64,000 bases of DNA from Podocnemis expansa (Eukaryota > Chordata > Testudines > Podocnemididae): the NCBI GenBank assembly GCA_007922195.1, contig ML682038.1, positions 6,233,695-6,297,694 of the forward strand. The letters run 5' to 3'. Numbering within the stretch: position 1 is the first letter of the stretch; each line of letters starts with the position of its first letter. Position numbers and translations under genes: made by a program. This document shows positions 45,952 through 57,439 of the stretch, piece after piece. The notes under the pieces are model-generated. The model was given only the letters and a program-made list of their open reading frames with translations. It did not search any database and was not told where the DNA came from.

Positions 45952-46198
45952 CATGATGGCATAAATCACATTGGTGCGCAAGCAGGTGAATGAGTCCTTG
46001 ATGGAGTAGCTGGGTTGATTAGGTCCTGTGATGGTGCCTTTTGTGCAGATATGTGGGCAAAGCTGGCAACATGGTTTGTTGCAGTTGTATGTGCCTGCTT
46101 TAATGTTTCTGTTGGTAGGTCTGAAGTTGCTGGTGAGTGTCTGTTTAAGGTTAGGGATCTGTAGGCAAGGAGAGGTCTGTTTCCCAAGGCTTAGAGCA

Positions 46199-46995
46199 AG
46201 GAATCATCTTTGGCATGTTGCTAGGCTGTTCAAGGCTCTCTTGCATGCTGGCCTTAAGGCTACCCATGCAAAATGCCACTTTTTGGAAGGAAGAAGTGAC
46301 TTACCTAAGGTACACAGTAGGAGGGAGCAAGTTACAGACCCTGACTGATAAGGTTCAGGCCATGTTCAGTATCTTGGGACTGCCAAATGAAGAGGTAGGT
46401 GCACCGGTTCCTGGGCCGAACTAGAATAGTTTCATTCTCAGGTTCACAACAATTGCAACACCCCATGTCGTCTGGTTAAAAGTTTCCAACCCTGGCAAGT
46501 TCTGTGGTCAGATCAGTTTGCAGAGACCTTTCAGGGTTCAGACCCTGAAGAAACAACTAGCCCAGGAACCAATCTTCATTCACCCAGGCTTCAGGAAATG
46601 CTTCATACTCCAAATTGATGCCTCAGAGATAGGGATAGGGGCTGTCCTGTCCCAGGAGGTCAACTCCATTTTATACTTGAGCTATAAATTGTTCCCCAGG
46701 GAAACACATAATTCAATGATAGAGAAAGAAATCTTGGCTATGAAGTGGGCCATTGATGCCCTGAACTATTACCTGCATGGGAGCACTTTCAAATTTATTA
46801 TCATTAGATGGTTGCATAGCATGAAGGAGACAAACCCCTGGATCATGCATTGGTACCTCTCCCTCCAGTCGTATGATTTCCACATGTCTCATCATCCTGG
46901 TAAGACTCATGCCAATGTGGATTATTTTCTCCTTGTTGGGAGAGGAAGAACAAGGAAGATAGGCCAACCAGCAGGGTCCCTCTTAAGGGGAAGGG
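46199..46995 (+). mobile_element. Ty3/Gypsy RT-RNase H fragment with polypurine tract
   Basis: Starts in the late reverse-transcriptase region (near 46215-46400, with KCHF and DKVQAM motifs in shifted frames). It continues with an open RNase H region: FILQIDASEIGIGAVLSQE (46608-46665), EKEILAMKWAIDALNYYL and HHPGKTHANVDYF (46890-46928). A purine tract 'aaggggaaggg' at 46985-46995 follows directly and precedes a TGTGTGATGG start, the usual 3' LTR junction. No integrase is present between RNase H and the tract. Confidence 0.8.
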
Positions 46996-47740
46996 TGTGT
47001 GATGGGGCATGGCCCCTACAGACCATGATCAGGTTAACCACACACAGACAGCAGAAGTCCCACCCACCAGACTGTGCTGGGAATTCTCCAACTACTGTAC
47101 CAGTACAGGGCTGCCCTGAGGGAGGGATGGGGTGCCCACCTGTGCTGTGGGGGAGGCAGGGTGAGCCAGCCCAGAGACTGCATTCCACACTCCCATTCTG
47201 CCCCCAAGGGTGGGCAGGCTGGTCTAGAGGCTGTGTTCCACATTTCTGCCCTATCCCTTGCCTTTGATATGTCACTGAAGGTAGCAGGGGGCAGTGCAGT
47301 AGTGTGGGAGCAGCCACATAGGCTGTGCACTGGCCTGCTGACAGCAGGGCAGTGCGGGACCCATGCAACCACAGGGCCCAGGATGGTCACCCCACTCTCC
47401 TCTCTGGGACAGCCCTGTCTCAGTATAAAAGGGAGCATTTCAGGGTGACTGCTGAAGAAGAAGGATGCGTAATGGAGCATGGACCAACTGCAGTCCTTAC
47501 CCAGCTCAGCCAGAGACCTATCCCTGGCGTATTGACACCCCTGACCAGAGTCAGCATCTCGGGGGACTATGCATGCTGGGAACTCCAGAAGTCCCAACAC
47601 CCTCTGGACCACAAGCCCCAGTGGAGTAGGAAAGGCCCAGATCCCCTTACTCTGACCATCACTCCACCTGATGGTGGTTACCTTGACTTTGGCCATTGGG
47701 CTGCAGAGCCCTGTTTCCAAGAGCAGCCATATTGATTCTG
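46996..47740 (+). mobile_element. Probable 3' LTR of the Gypsy element
   Basis: Begins TGTGTGATGG immediately after the polypurine tract. The right end is not defined, since no CA end with a target duplication was found, and the extent to about 47740 is an estimate based on GC content. Open frames here show no family similarity. The assignment is mostly positional. Confidence 0.45.
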
Positions 47741-48071
47741 GCTACAATCCTGAGTCCAAAAACAGTTAGGCAACTTCCAACTGTGAGGCCTCCACATTCC
47801 CAAATCTGCCTGTTCCCCCAGCACCGGCAGTGAGGTTGATGTACCCCATTACATCAACCTGTAAATTTATTCCAGTTTCTCAACTTGTCACTCTGGTCCT
47901 TCCCTATTTATTTTGGTTAACAGCATTCCAGCTAATGATCCATGAAAGTATTTCCATAGCTTGTACTCTGACATAGAATGAGTATATTTTGATTTTGACA
48001 AGTTTCCTATCATCTTATGCCAAAAGCTTACTGAAGCAAATGGAAGGATTTATGAGATACTTAGCTTAAGT

Positions 48072-48448
48072 CAGTGGCCTAAACTTTTTACCCTATGAAC
48101 TCCTTACCTCTGTCTTTGCTCCACCATCCGTCCCAGCTGGGGCTGGAAGCAAGGCCAGGGCTGAGGGTAAGGGTTGCAGCTAGGAGGTTGGCAACAGTTG
48201 GGGGACCGAGGTCTGGGCCAGAGGCCCAAGGCTGGGAGTGTGGCTATGACCAGTGGCCATGACCAGGGACTGAGTGTCATGACCAGAGGCAGCCACCTGT
48301 GGCTGGGTGCCAAGGTCGTGATGAGGAGCTGAGGCTGGGGCTATGCACTTTGGCCAAAAGCCTGAGCTGGGGGTGGAGCCAAAGGCCATGGAGGGCAGCC
48401 TGGGCCTTGCTGTGCCTCCCCAAATACCCCACAGTTTGGAGATAACTG
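48072..48448. mobile_element. hAT-like MITE
   Basis: Termini CAGTGGCCTAAACTTTTTACC (left, first 20 bases considered) and, reverse-complemented, CAGTTATCTCCAAACTGTGG resemble the CAGTGGTTCTCAAAC family. The flanking octamers GCTTAAGT and GCATAGTG match poorly. The core is GC-rich. Confidence 0.5.
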
Positions 48449-48926
48449 GCATAGTGAACAGAATTATATGCCAATGTATCTACATAACTGTTGCAATACT
48501 GGTGCTTAATGAATATTAACATAAATGTAGGGTGCAGCTTCTTTTAGTCACTCCCAGATGATGCTATAACTGAAATTTGAAAAACAAATTAGCAACTATA
48601 TCCACTGCTATCATTGTTCAGTCTCATCTCTGCTGGCAACACCTGGCCAGCATCTCCCTTATGTTAAGTATCTCATTACTAGCCTATCAGGTAGTGCTTA
48701 TCACTCGCATCTACTGTTGCTCTTCAGCAAGGTGGCAATTGTTGGAGGGACCACCAAGCAAAAATTTGGAAGGGAAACCCTCATGGCTTTTTTCCCATCC
48801 CCTGCCTCTGATTTTGTTTATACTGTTCTTCCTCAATGTTTACATCACATGCATGCCTGCAGATTCCACACATACCCCAATGCCAGTCATGCATATGCAC
48901 ACAAAGCACATGTCATCACTATAAGC

Positions 48927-49104
48927 CAGAGGTTCTCAACCACTGCATTGAGACACATTTCTGTGTCACCACACAGTGGTAAGTGTGTCATGGAGCACTG
49001 GAGAGATGGCTGGATTTGGCTTGTGGGAAGTGGACTGATGAGTCCTGCAGGGTTGCAATGTGCAACCATGTGTGTCACGACCTACAGAAGTTTGAGAACC
49101 ACCA
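48927..49104. mobile_element. hAT MITE, 178 bp (copy 1)
   Basis: Termini CAGAGGTTCTCAACC and, reverse-complemented, TGGTGGTTCTCAAAC, with a perfect 8-bp target duplication CTATAAGC (48919-48926 and 49105-49112). It has the same length and interior as 55190-55367 ('gtgtggtgacac'-type units), showing one subfamily. Confidence 0.9.
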
Positions 49105-49112
49105 CTATAAGC

Positions 49113-52100
49113 AGTCCCACTCAACCATCCATCATTAGCATCTGCACTAGCCTCAATATGTAATCACACACCAGAGAGTTAGCTGCACTTTATTTTATAG
49201 ATATTACAGCCTGATCCCACAATTAACTGCATGTAACCAAACACCTGAATGCCTGCAGTCAGTTGTTAGATCAGCATTTAGCTGTAGTAGTCTTCAGGTG
49301 GACAAAATAAAGATGCCACTGTGCATGAATGAAGTCTCTATCCCATTTGTCCTTTTTCATAGTCATCATTGGGAAGGTGGGGAGAATGTCCACAGCTTTC
49401 AGAAGTAAGAAAGCTAGACTTTTGACATTCCTTGGATGAACTGACCTATAAGGTCAAATTCAAGGTGTGATTTTTTTATACCCTGTGTACTGCCATTGAT
49501 GTCATAATGTCTTACGGGATTAATGTAATTTATTGCATACATTTGACATAATACATTTTGGCTCCAGAAGTCATCAAATGACTTGCATATCAAACCTAAT
49601 GTTGTTGTTGCTTTTACATTTAACTTTCTGGAAAGGAAACATTCTTTAGTCCCAGAAGGGGAGAGTTGTCATGGACAAATGCAAAGTGAGGTGGATTTTA
49701 TTTTGCACTGAACATAAATAAGGATGGTAAAACTGACAGTGGTGCTTTACCCATCTTTATTAGTAATTACAGGAAAACAGACACTGCTTCTGAATAAAGT
49801 GGAAATGTCAGAGGGATTCACATTTAATGGAATAGTTGTAAATACTTGCAAGATAAAATGATGAGTCAGGCTCTTAGATTTGTTTTAATTAAACTTTTAT
49901 CTTATGCTAATTTGTTTCATGAATCCAAAAACCTGCTATTGAACTAATCTTCAGTGCAATGTGAAAAACCAGCAATACCTGATTGTAAGTTTCTTGCTGC
50001 TATTAATTAAGTTGGTACTCACTATAATGACACTGCCTAGGGGAAAATTTAGTTTTAATAAACATGACATAGGTACCGCTCTATGATTTTCTTGCAATTT
50101 AGCGTCAGCTAATTTACCAGGGAAATAAAGAGCAAGATTTCTAATTAAAAAGGACTTGTTTGTATTTCTGGGCTCCAGGGTAGATCCTAAAGAAAATATT
50201 TTTTTAACAGATTAAACATTGAGGATTGGCTTCTGTATTGGCAATGAAGTCACTTGTGGTTAGTGTTTACCTTATTTTCCAAAGTGTTTTCTTTTAAATT
50301 GTGAAGATTTGAAACTTTGGCAAAAGAAGCCAGATTGATATTACTGGATATTGAGATCTTTTGATTATCTATGGGACAGTTAAGGCACAGGAAAAACTTC
50401 TGCACATAGTCCTACCACTTTAATTCTACCCTGATTTATTGTTGGGATGAAAGCAGAGTTTAATTCCAATGCCCATTCATATGAATGATGATGTGGGAAT
50501 TCCCACTAAGATGTTGGATGGAGACCACCAAGTTTTTCAATATTTTTAGATTCTGGTCCTTCAATAACTACCACATAACTGATAAAGCCCAGATTGTAAT
50601 CCTTCTCGCGTGTCTGCACAGGTTAATTAAAGGATCTAAAGTAACCCCCTCATCTCTAGGCTTTCACCTATATTCCTGGGTTGCAGCTCTGAAGGAGTAA
50701 AAGGCAGCCTCTACTGGACTGTTATTTTACTTCCTGTGCTTTGGACAGGAAGCCAAAAGTTACCCCTTGCTCCAGTGGGCATTACAGTGATAGGCCTGGA
50801 ATGCTATCCTTTATCATTCTCCCACCCCAATAATTTCCTGTTTTTTAAAGTCAGGGAGCAAAAGAACCACACCTTATTAGTCTTTGGTGAAACAGATACC
50901 AAACATCTCAGGTAAACAATAATAAAAAAAGAGAAAAATTGTCATGAGATGTTTTGGGTTTAGAAGAAATTTTTCTGTTGTATGAGAACTTTTGTTCAAT
51001 ATTTTTACAAAAGAAATATGGGTGCTTTATTTTTGGGGGAGTTTTTTTCTGTTTGCCATTTTGTAATTAAATTGGATACAAGTTGTGACAGCATGTCATG
51101 TGGTGTTTTCCTGGCTCCTTGATTGGATGAGTGTAGTGTGTACACATTAAGAAGTTGATACACTCATCAATTAATGATGAGCACAATAATAAAAAAGATG
51201 CAAAATAGATTGAATCACCCAACTATGCATACACATTGCTAGAACTGTTAAAATAATATCATTCAACAGTACAAGACAACCACCATGTCTGAACAACAAG
51301 TTTGAAGCAATTGCCAAAAAAGTTTCCTTCTTCCCACTCATCTTCTGTATACCTTCCACATTTTATGTGGAAGGCACTCCAATACCAGCGTGATGAGTGG
51401 CCATCTCAAACTCTTAAAGTTAGTTCAGTATGTGGTTGCCTGGTTTAGTGCATGAAAGAAAAAGAAAGTCTGACTGCAGATCAGATAAAATGGACAAGGT
51501 ACATATACAGATGCAGGTGCAGTACATGAAGATACCTGTAAATCTTGTGTTAAATTGAATGTATTTTAAGTGACCAGTGTTCCCTTAACTGAGTGATGTT
51601 TGGAAACATACATTTTACAGGTGATAAGGAAAAATGTTTAGCAAAAGCAAGCAGTTCCTTTAAGTTGGAATTGAATAAGCAACCTATGCATTGCTTTATA
51701 AATTTATCCTATAGTCTGGTGCAACCAATTGAACAAAGAAGACCAACTTAATCCAAAAGTGATTGTTCCACAGCACAGTTTCCAGACATTTCAGCATCTT
51801 CCATGTGCATGGCTATTTTAAATAATGAAGCATTGAAAGTATGGTTGATCAAAACTGCTTTTGATACAATTTTTTTCCCTCAGAGCAAAATTCACTGCCA
51901 CGAGTGTGGAATATTTCAGTATATTCACAAAGTATTGAAAACCTAAGTATTTTGATTAATAATGGCAAAGCTCTGCTTCAGGTGAGTTGTAGATGTGGTA
52001 CCTTTTGTTCCTGTCCTCCTCTAAAGATGGACCTACTGGAAGACATCTGCATTCCACAATGCACCACTTTCTGCTCTTTAGGGGTGGGGAAGAGTTCCTA

Positions 52101-53209
52101 TCCAAGATGCATCATGGCCAGCCTGGCCAGAAGTCCCAGACCATAATGGAGAATGCGTGCATAGGGTATCGAGGATTACAACTCCCATGAGCACTGCAAT
52201 GCCATTTTGGATTGAAATATTTCAATCTTTAGCCAAAATGTTTTGCAGAAAAGTTGAATTTTTTGTGGAAATAAATTCTATTTTCTCATCATCTCTAAAA
52301 GCAAATCCATTCTTTCACATTCACAGCTTCTGAGTCCTAGATAATAGGGGTACGTTATAGGAATTCCAAACAATGCTGCATCTTGGATAATGTAGTCTGT
52401 CCACAGTAGTCTATCTTGTATGATTTGAATGTGTCTTATGAAAATCCCATGTGATGTGACTGTTTTATGTCTGATGAACTACCACGTAAATAGTTGTCTT
52501 AGAATAGGAAATAAGTAATCAACATTTTGGCATATTATTAGCTATTTGACTATCCTCTGTATTAGTAAATTAATTGCAGTGAATACATTTTACTAAATCA
52601 GGATCAAAATATGACTGAAATTTTGCTGATATGGAAGGTGGAAGAAGATGGTGAAAAAAGAATCCTTCATTCCTTTGAAGTCAGGAGAATTTTGTACAAA
52701 TAAGGACTCAAGGACTAAACCCTGAATTTGTATAATTTTGCTTAAGGAGAGCAGGAAGGGTGGAAGTGTCTATAGATGTAGTAAGAGTGTAAAAACCGTG
52801 AAAGCCAATGAAGTGTTCAGTGTTATCCTTCCAACCACACATATGTTTCCAAGAAATAACTCTGTCAGGATTCATATTAATAGTCTGGGGTACTCTTCCA
52901 CCGGTCCCATCTAGAAGAAAAGCAGATCCCATGAGCAGCCTAAGTTATTAGGCACCATGGAGTGTCATTAGATATGTAAAGTCAGCCTGTCTATTCAGTC
53001 TGCCTATTTCAGGGTTCAATATTATTTACTATTCTTTTTAAGTACAGTATGTATGGTGTACTAAATACCATTTTACATGAGACATTCCTGATAGCATAGG
53101 CATGATTTAAAAATTTATATTAAAGGCATGCAAAAAAGAGATATTATTAAGTTAAAGATAAGACTAAATTTCTCCCAATATAAACTGCAGCAAAAATGTG
53201 TTCCCGAGT
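49113..53209. other. Intron sequence, largely unique
   Basis: About 4 kb of AT-rich DNA with few recognisable repeats, the longest transposon-poor stretch in this intron. A short 'ggattacaactcccatgagc' motif near 52172-52191 belongs to a common vertebrate repeat type but cannot be extended. No exon was seen. Confidence 0.5.
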
Positions 53210-54059
53210 TTATGCCAGTATAAAATGTGGCAGAGTGGCTTCCAGCCAGGAACTATGCTCAGGAATAAGGCAAGTATTGGCCACATGGGACTGGCACATG
53301 ATTCCTACCTTTGGGGAGACTAGATTGGGTGGATAGGGGATGCACAGGTGCTCAAACCATGGCTGTGGTTCCTGCTCTGCCCTTTTCCCTGAAGCCCCCA
53401 CCCCTACTCCACTCCAGACTCCACTCCCACTTGGACCTCTCCCCAAACCTCCCCTGCCTACCTTGAACCTCTTAGTCCCTTCCCACCTGCTTCTCATGCT
53501 GTTTTGCCCCTGCACCTGAGGCTCCCCCCTGTTGCTCCTCACACTGCTTCAGGGAGAGGGTGAAAAGGCATGAGCAGTGGATGAGGAGGTGCTTCAGTGG
53601 AGAGTGAAGAGGTGCAAGCGGTGGGTAGTGAGGGGTTTCAGAGGAGGGAGCAAAGTCATGTGACCAGTGGTTAAAGTATAATTTGGCAAGCCTCAGAACC
53701 CTCCTAATTGGTGGCCCCCTTCCTGTATAGTCCAGGCTCCCTTCATGCATGTGCGGGCCCCAGCCCAGGTAAGCATTTGCAACGCTTCTCAGTACCACAT
53801 GGATTGGTTATTGCCCCATAAAAATATTTATATTTTATATGGTGTTTATGTCTATAGCAATTATTGTCACAGACTAGCAAACACTGCATAACACAATAAG
53901 TATTGCCATTAACAGCAGTGGGGTGTAGGACCTGTCAGCAGCCAGGACAGGGTGGAACACATGTTCCACTGGATTTTTCTATTTTTAGGGGCCAGGAATG
54001 CTGGCTTCTCAAATTTGTAGGCCCTGGCACTACATTTGGAGGCGATCCCCCTTACTGTA
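53210..54059. other. Intron sequence, GC-rich, unassigned
   Basis: Moderately GC-rich. The part at 53920-54060 contains 'ttttctatttttaggggcc' and 'cttactgtaacccctg', related to the foldback element at 54776-54909. Confidence 0.4.
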
Positions 54060-54360
54060 ACCCCTGTGCCTCAATATTCCTCCAGCCCCCAATACCCACC
54101 CCCAAAATCTACACCCTGCCCTGAATACCCAACACCAGCCCCCAACATCCACTCGCCTGTCCCCAAAATCCACACCCTGCCCCCAATACCCAACCCCAAA
54201 ATCCACATGCTGCCCCCAATACCCAACCCCAAAATCCACATGCTGCCCCCATTACCCAACCCCAGCCCCCAATATCCACTCCCCTGTCCCCAGTATTCCC
54301 CCAGCCCTCAATACCCACCCCCCAAATCCACCCTTCAGCCTCCAATATCCACCCCCTCAC
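54060..54360 (-). repeat. Minisatellite, units of about 30-35 bp
   Basis: Tandem imperfect units made of 'cccccaatacccaacccc' and 'aaaatccacatgctgc' (plus strand). Two adjacent units near 54180-54250 are almost identical. All three minus frames are open over part of the array and give Gly/Trp-rich repeats (GVGYWG...), which are not genes. Confidence 0.85.
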
Positions 54361-54775
54361 TTCCGGCCACCACTCATTCCTGGAGTGGAGGAGGGGCCGT
54401 GTCACTTACTGCCCTGAGCCCAGAGCTGAGCAGAACTGCTGGAGCCCAGCGGTGATGGGTGTGGTGGCAGCAGCAAGTGTGTGCACTGCATGGGGTGTGC
54501 ACTATCTGGTCGCTCCCAGTGGGGGGGGGGGTGGATGGGGAGGGTCACAGTGCCTTGCAAAACAGCTGCAGGCACGGAGGGAGCCGGGAAGCAGGAAGGA
54601 CCAGCCCAGACCAGAATAATTAAAGTCTCCCTGGCAAGGCAGCAAGGTGTGGACTGGACCATCAGCTGGGGGTGTCTCTGCCCCACTCATGGAAATTGTG
54701 CAGGGAGGAGGAGTTGTTGCTGAGCTTGCTCCAGAGAGCACAGCGCCACAAAGCTCAGCCCAGTCATAGGCGGCA
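54361..54775. other. Intron sequence, GC-rich, unassigned
   Basis: No gene or assignable repeat. Confidence 0.45.
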
Positions 54776-54909
54776 GGTTAAAGTAAGGTGGAACGCACTG
54801 GAACGCTGCATTCTGGTGCATTCTTCTATTTTTAGTAGCCCTGGAACACTGACCCCTAAAATAGTGGGCCCCAAAACGCCATTCCAGTGCGTTCTGCCTT
54901 ACTTTAACC
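54776..54909. mobile_element. Foldback MITE of 134 bp
   Basis: The left arm GGTTAAAGTAAGGTGGAACG and the reverse complement of the right arm GGTTAAAGTAAGGCAGAACG match over about 28 bp with two differences; the arms continue with 'cactgga'. The centre has 'ctatttttagtag'. No target duplication was found. Related termini occur in the inner hAT at 43.1-43.3 kb and at 53.9-54.06 kb. Confidence 0.65.
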
Positions 54910-55189
54910 CCTGCGACCTGGGGGTCGGGGAGTCTCAGGGGAGGAAGCCAAGTGAGAGCTGGGTGCGGGGCAGAGCACGAGTGAAGTGGGGGGAAGCAGA
55001 GAGGTGGAGTGGGAACTTCTGCACAGCAGCTGTTTGGGGTGGCTTAGCCTCCCCAGGCCTCTTATTTCTGCCACTCATGGTTGGCCGGTGGTAATCTGCT
55101 GCATTTTCTCCCAATGGCTCCTGTGGAAAATAAAGCTGCACTCCAGGCTCAATGTAAATTGAAAGAGGAGCACTGCCTGCACTCTAGTT
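54910..55189. other. Intron sequence, GC-rich
   Basis: Unassigned GC-rich DNA next to the foldback element. Confidence 0.45.
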
Positions 55190-55367
55190 CAGTGGCTCTC
55201 AATCTTTCGTAGGTTGCAACAGGCTTGGCAGTGTATTGTGATCCTATAGGACATGCCAGCCCACCCCACCCAGGCTGAATCCAGCCAAATCCCCAGCTGT
55301 CCGCGACTCATTTACCACTGTGTGGTGACATGGTAATGTGTTCCAACCCACTGACTGAGAACCACTG
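55190..55367. mobile_element. hAT MITE, 178 bp (copy 2)
   Basis: Termini CAGTGGCTCTCAATC and, reverse-complemented, CAGTGGTTCTCAGTC, with 8-bp flanks CTCTAGTT (55182-55189) and CTCTAGTG (55368-55375). It has exactly the same length as 48927-49104 and lies in inverse orientation by internal sequence. Confidence 0.85.
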
Positions 55368-55545
55368 CTCTAGTGAATACATCTCTCCTTTGACATAGTA
55401 AGGGACCAGATATCCCAGTATTATCAGGACCATCCCCATATTAAGGGCTTTGTCTTGTGTAGGCAACTATACCACCCCTCTCAAAAAAGTGTCCTGGTTT
55501 TTCAGGCTTGCTATCTATTCACCCTAGGGACAGTGGGCTTTCTGA

Positions 55546-55793
55546 GGGTACGTCTATACTGGCGGTGGCAAATTCACTGCCGTCAGTTTGGGCTCCCAGG
55601 AGCAGATCATGGCAAGTGTGAATTCGCTGCATTGCTCCCAGAAGCCGACCCTAAAAGTCCTGGGATTCATGGGGCATAGGGGAAAGCAGACCACAAGCAA
55701 TTTGCTGTGGGCTTTCCCCTAGTGTGTAATGGTGGCTTAAAACGTAAACCATGGTCAACTGCCGCCAAATTTTGCCCAAGTATAGACTAGGGC
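55546..55793. mobile_element. 'gtctatact' MITE
   Basis: A 248-bp element with termini GGGTACGTCTATACT and, reverse-complemented, GCCCTAGTCTATACT, and subterminal 'ggcggtggcaaatt' versus 'ggcggcagttgacc'. TGA occurs on both flanks (55543-55545 and 55794-55796). Same terminus class as 3256-3581 and 20403-21218. Confidence 0.6.
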
Positions 55794-55796
55794 TGA

Positions 55797-56832
55797 GTTC
55801 ATGTGACACCATGGGAGTGTATTGTACAATTCCCTTCACCAGCCTTGCTGAACTCGGTTTTTAGAGTAAAATCATGTAATTTAGCAAGAGATAAGTCATT
55901 TTTATTGCCACTAGAGGGCACCGCCTTTCATTTAATAATTGTACTAAAGAAACTTGGCAGCGAAGTCTCCCAAAATACATAGCATAGAGAAATTTTAGGA
56001 ATAAAATTGTCTTCATTTTTCTTATAAAGTTTCTTCTTCAGTATTAGACACCAGTTATTCTTGCTGTAATTCAGCCTGTGATCATAAGTAGATGACAAAG
56101 TTGTAAAAATGTCTGAGCCCTGTCTATACTACCTTTATAATCAATGGAATTTCTCCAGAATTTCTCAGTGCTGTAAATGAGATCATAATTTGACTCAGTG
56201 TATCCACTTGTAGCTATAAACAGATGGACACATCAGTTACCCTGTTGCTGCATCTACCATATACTAATCAGTTTAGTGTTTACATTTTTTTTGAATATAC
56301 AGTCTTCTAGAGATAGTAACATATTATCCAGTACTTGCACTTTGTAATGATCTTGAGGCTTCATTAAAGATCACACTATTGAATGAGTAAGGAAAAGAAC
56401 TTTAATAACACAGATAGGTGTGATTCTCAGGTGTGCAAGTGGGAGCAAACATGTTAGATCTCTCATAGGGCACATCTCCAGATTCACACAACACTGTCCC
56501 ATGCTAGGGAGTGTCTCTAAATCATAATCTTCTACAAGTATATCTCCACATCTTCCCTCCTAAGGAAAACAGGTTAATCCCTAAATACATATAAAAGCTA
56601 ATGATGCACCCACTAACACCTAAAACAGATAAGCAGCTACCTAATAATGCATGCAATATACCCATCCATAAAATCAACATATGAACTACCTACAGAGGAG
56701 AGGTTACTAGTAGCATTTTATACCCAGTGTCCACTGGTATAAAAGATTGCATGTGGTATAGGCCATGGTGAATCAGGTCCAAAGAATGGTTTTGCTTGGA
56801 GCTTGGCAAAAGGGTCTTTGAAACCAAATGTA
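55797..56832. other. Intron sequence, nothing recognised
   Basis: AT-rich, unassigned. Confidence 0.5.
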
Positions 56833-56840
56833 TTCCAAAC

Positions 56841-57287
56841 CAGAGCCATAACTACAGCTTGTGGCACCCAGGGCAGGCAGCTGAAAAGGTGCTTCCTTCC
56901 GACTCAATCTGGCCCCGGCGCCTGATCCATCCAGATGGGTGGGTGGAGGGAAGTGACTCCCCTGCCACAGGGTTGGAGCAGCAGATGATGGGGGGGAATG
57001 CTTCCCCTGCCACCAGGGAGGAGCAGCAAGGGACCAGGCGAAATGCTTCCCCTGCCACCTGGGAAGAGCAGCAGGGGACCCGGGAGGAGGTGTGTCCTCT
57101 GACGCAGGGACAGAGCAGCCAGGGCATTGGGACAGGGTGGGAGACACTCCCCCAGCCCCTGCCTGGCTTCAGGAGGAATGTGCCTAAGGCATATTCCTCT
57201 TCTGGGCCAGGAAGGGGCTGGCAGCTGCCCTTTAAAATTCCCCGTCCGGGTCTTTGCCCCATTTGCCCCACCCTAGTTACAGCTTTG
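56841..57287. mobile_element. hAT MITE with tandem core
   Basis: A 447-bp element with termini CAGAGCCATAACTACAG and, reverse-complemented, CAAAGCTGTAACTAGGG, and a perfect 8-bp target duplication TTCCAAAC (56833-56840 and 57288-57295). The core has about three tandem 45-50-bp units containing 'cttcccctgccacc' and 'gagcagcaggggacc'. The 197-residue plus frame is a by-product. Confidence 0.88.
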
Positions 57288-57439
57288 TTCCAAACCACTG
57301 TAGTTTTCTCATTCTGTAATTCAGAAGTATGTTGCCATTCTACTGGAGATCCTGAATTTATTTTACCATATCATTGTTTGTGTTCCTGAAAATCTAGATA
57401 CTATATATAATACCTTGAGGTGTGCATGATAGGGGTGAT

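Larger units (their letters stand above)
43628..46198 (-). mobile_element. Penelope-like element with GIY-YIG endonuclease (5' truncated, interrupted)
   Basis: Read on the minus strand from 46198. A Cys/His-containing linker before the endonuclease leads into TNVIYAIMCQKCPH, then LYIGQTG, the GIY-YIG signature. This continues as SLYNRINGHKADIRN, KPVAEHFNLPNH and finally KAGLNHDYEFF near 43930, the C-terminal GLN motif of Penelope proteins. After the stop comes the 3' tail to 43628. Two elements interrupt the coding part (45266-45951 and 44165-45214). The reverse transcriptase is missing, so the copy is 5'-truncated as well. A gypsy fragment on the opposite strand begins at its 5' edge. Confidence 0.85.

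Noticed and set aside
45299..45964. 221-residue plus-strand ORF and overlapping minus ORFs
   Set aside because: Lies within the GC-rich hAT element and reflects tandem GC-rich units; all frames are open and give Gly/Pro/Ala/Arg-rich low-complexity peptides.
54030..54405. Gly/Trp-rich ORFs resembling a repeat protein
   Set aside because: Translation of the minisatellite; several frames are open and none begins in a plausible exon.
54776..54913. hAT-type CAG/CTG ends for the foldback element
   Set aside because: CAG and CTG can be found by extending the arms, but the flanking octamers do not match, so hAT membership is not supported.
56796..57389. 197-residue plus ORF
   Set aside because: Covers a hAT MITE with a tandem core, including both of its target-site copies; no family similarity.
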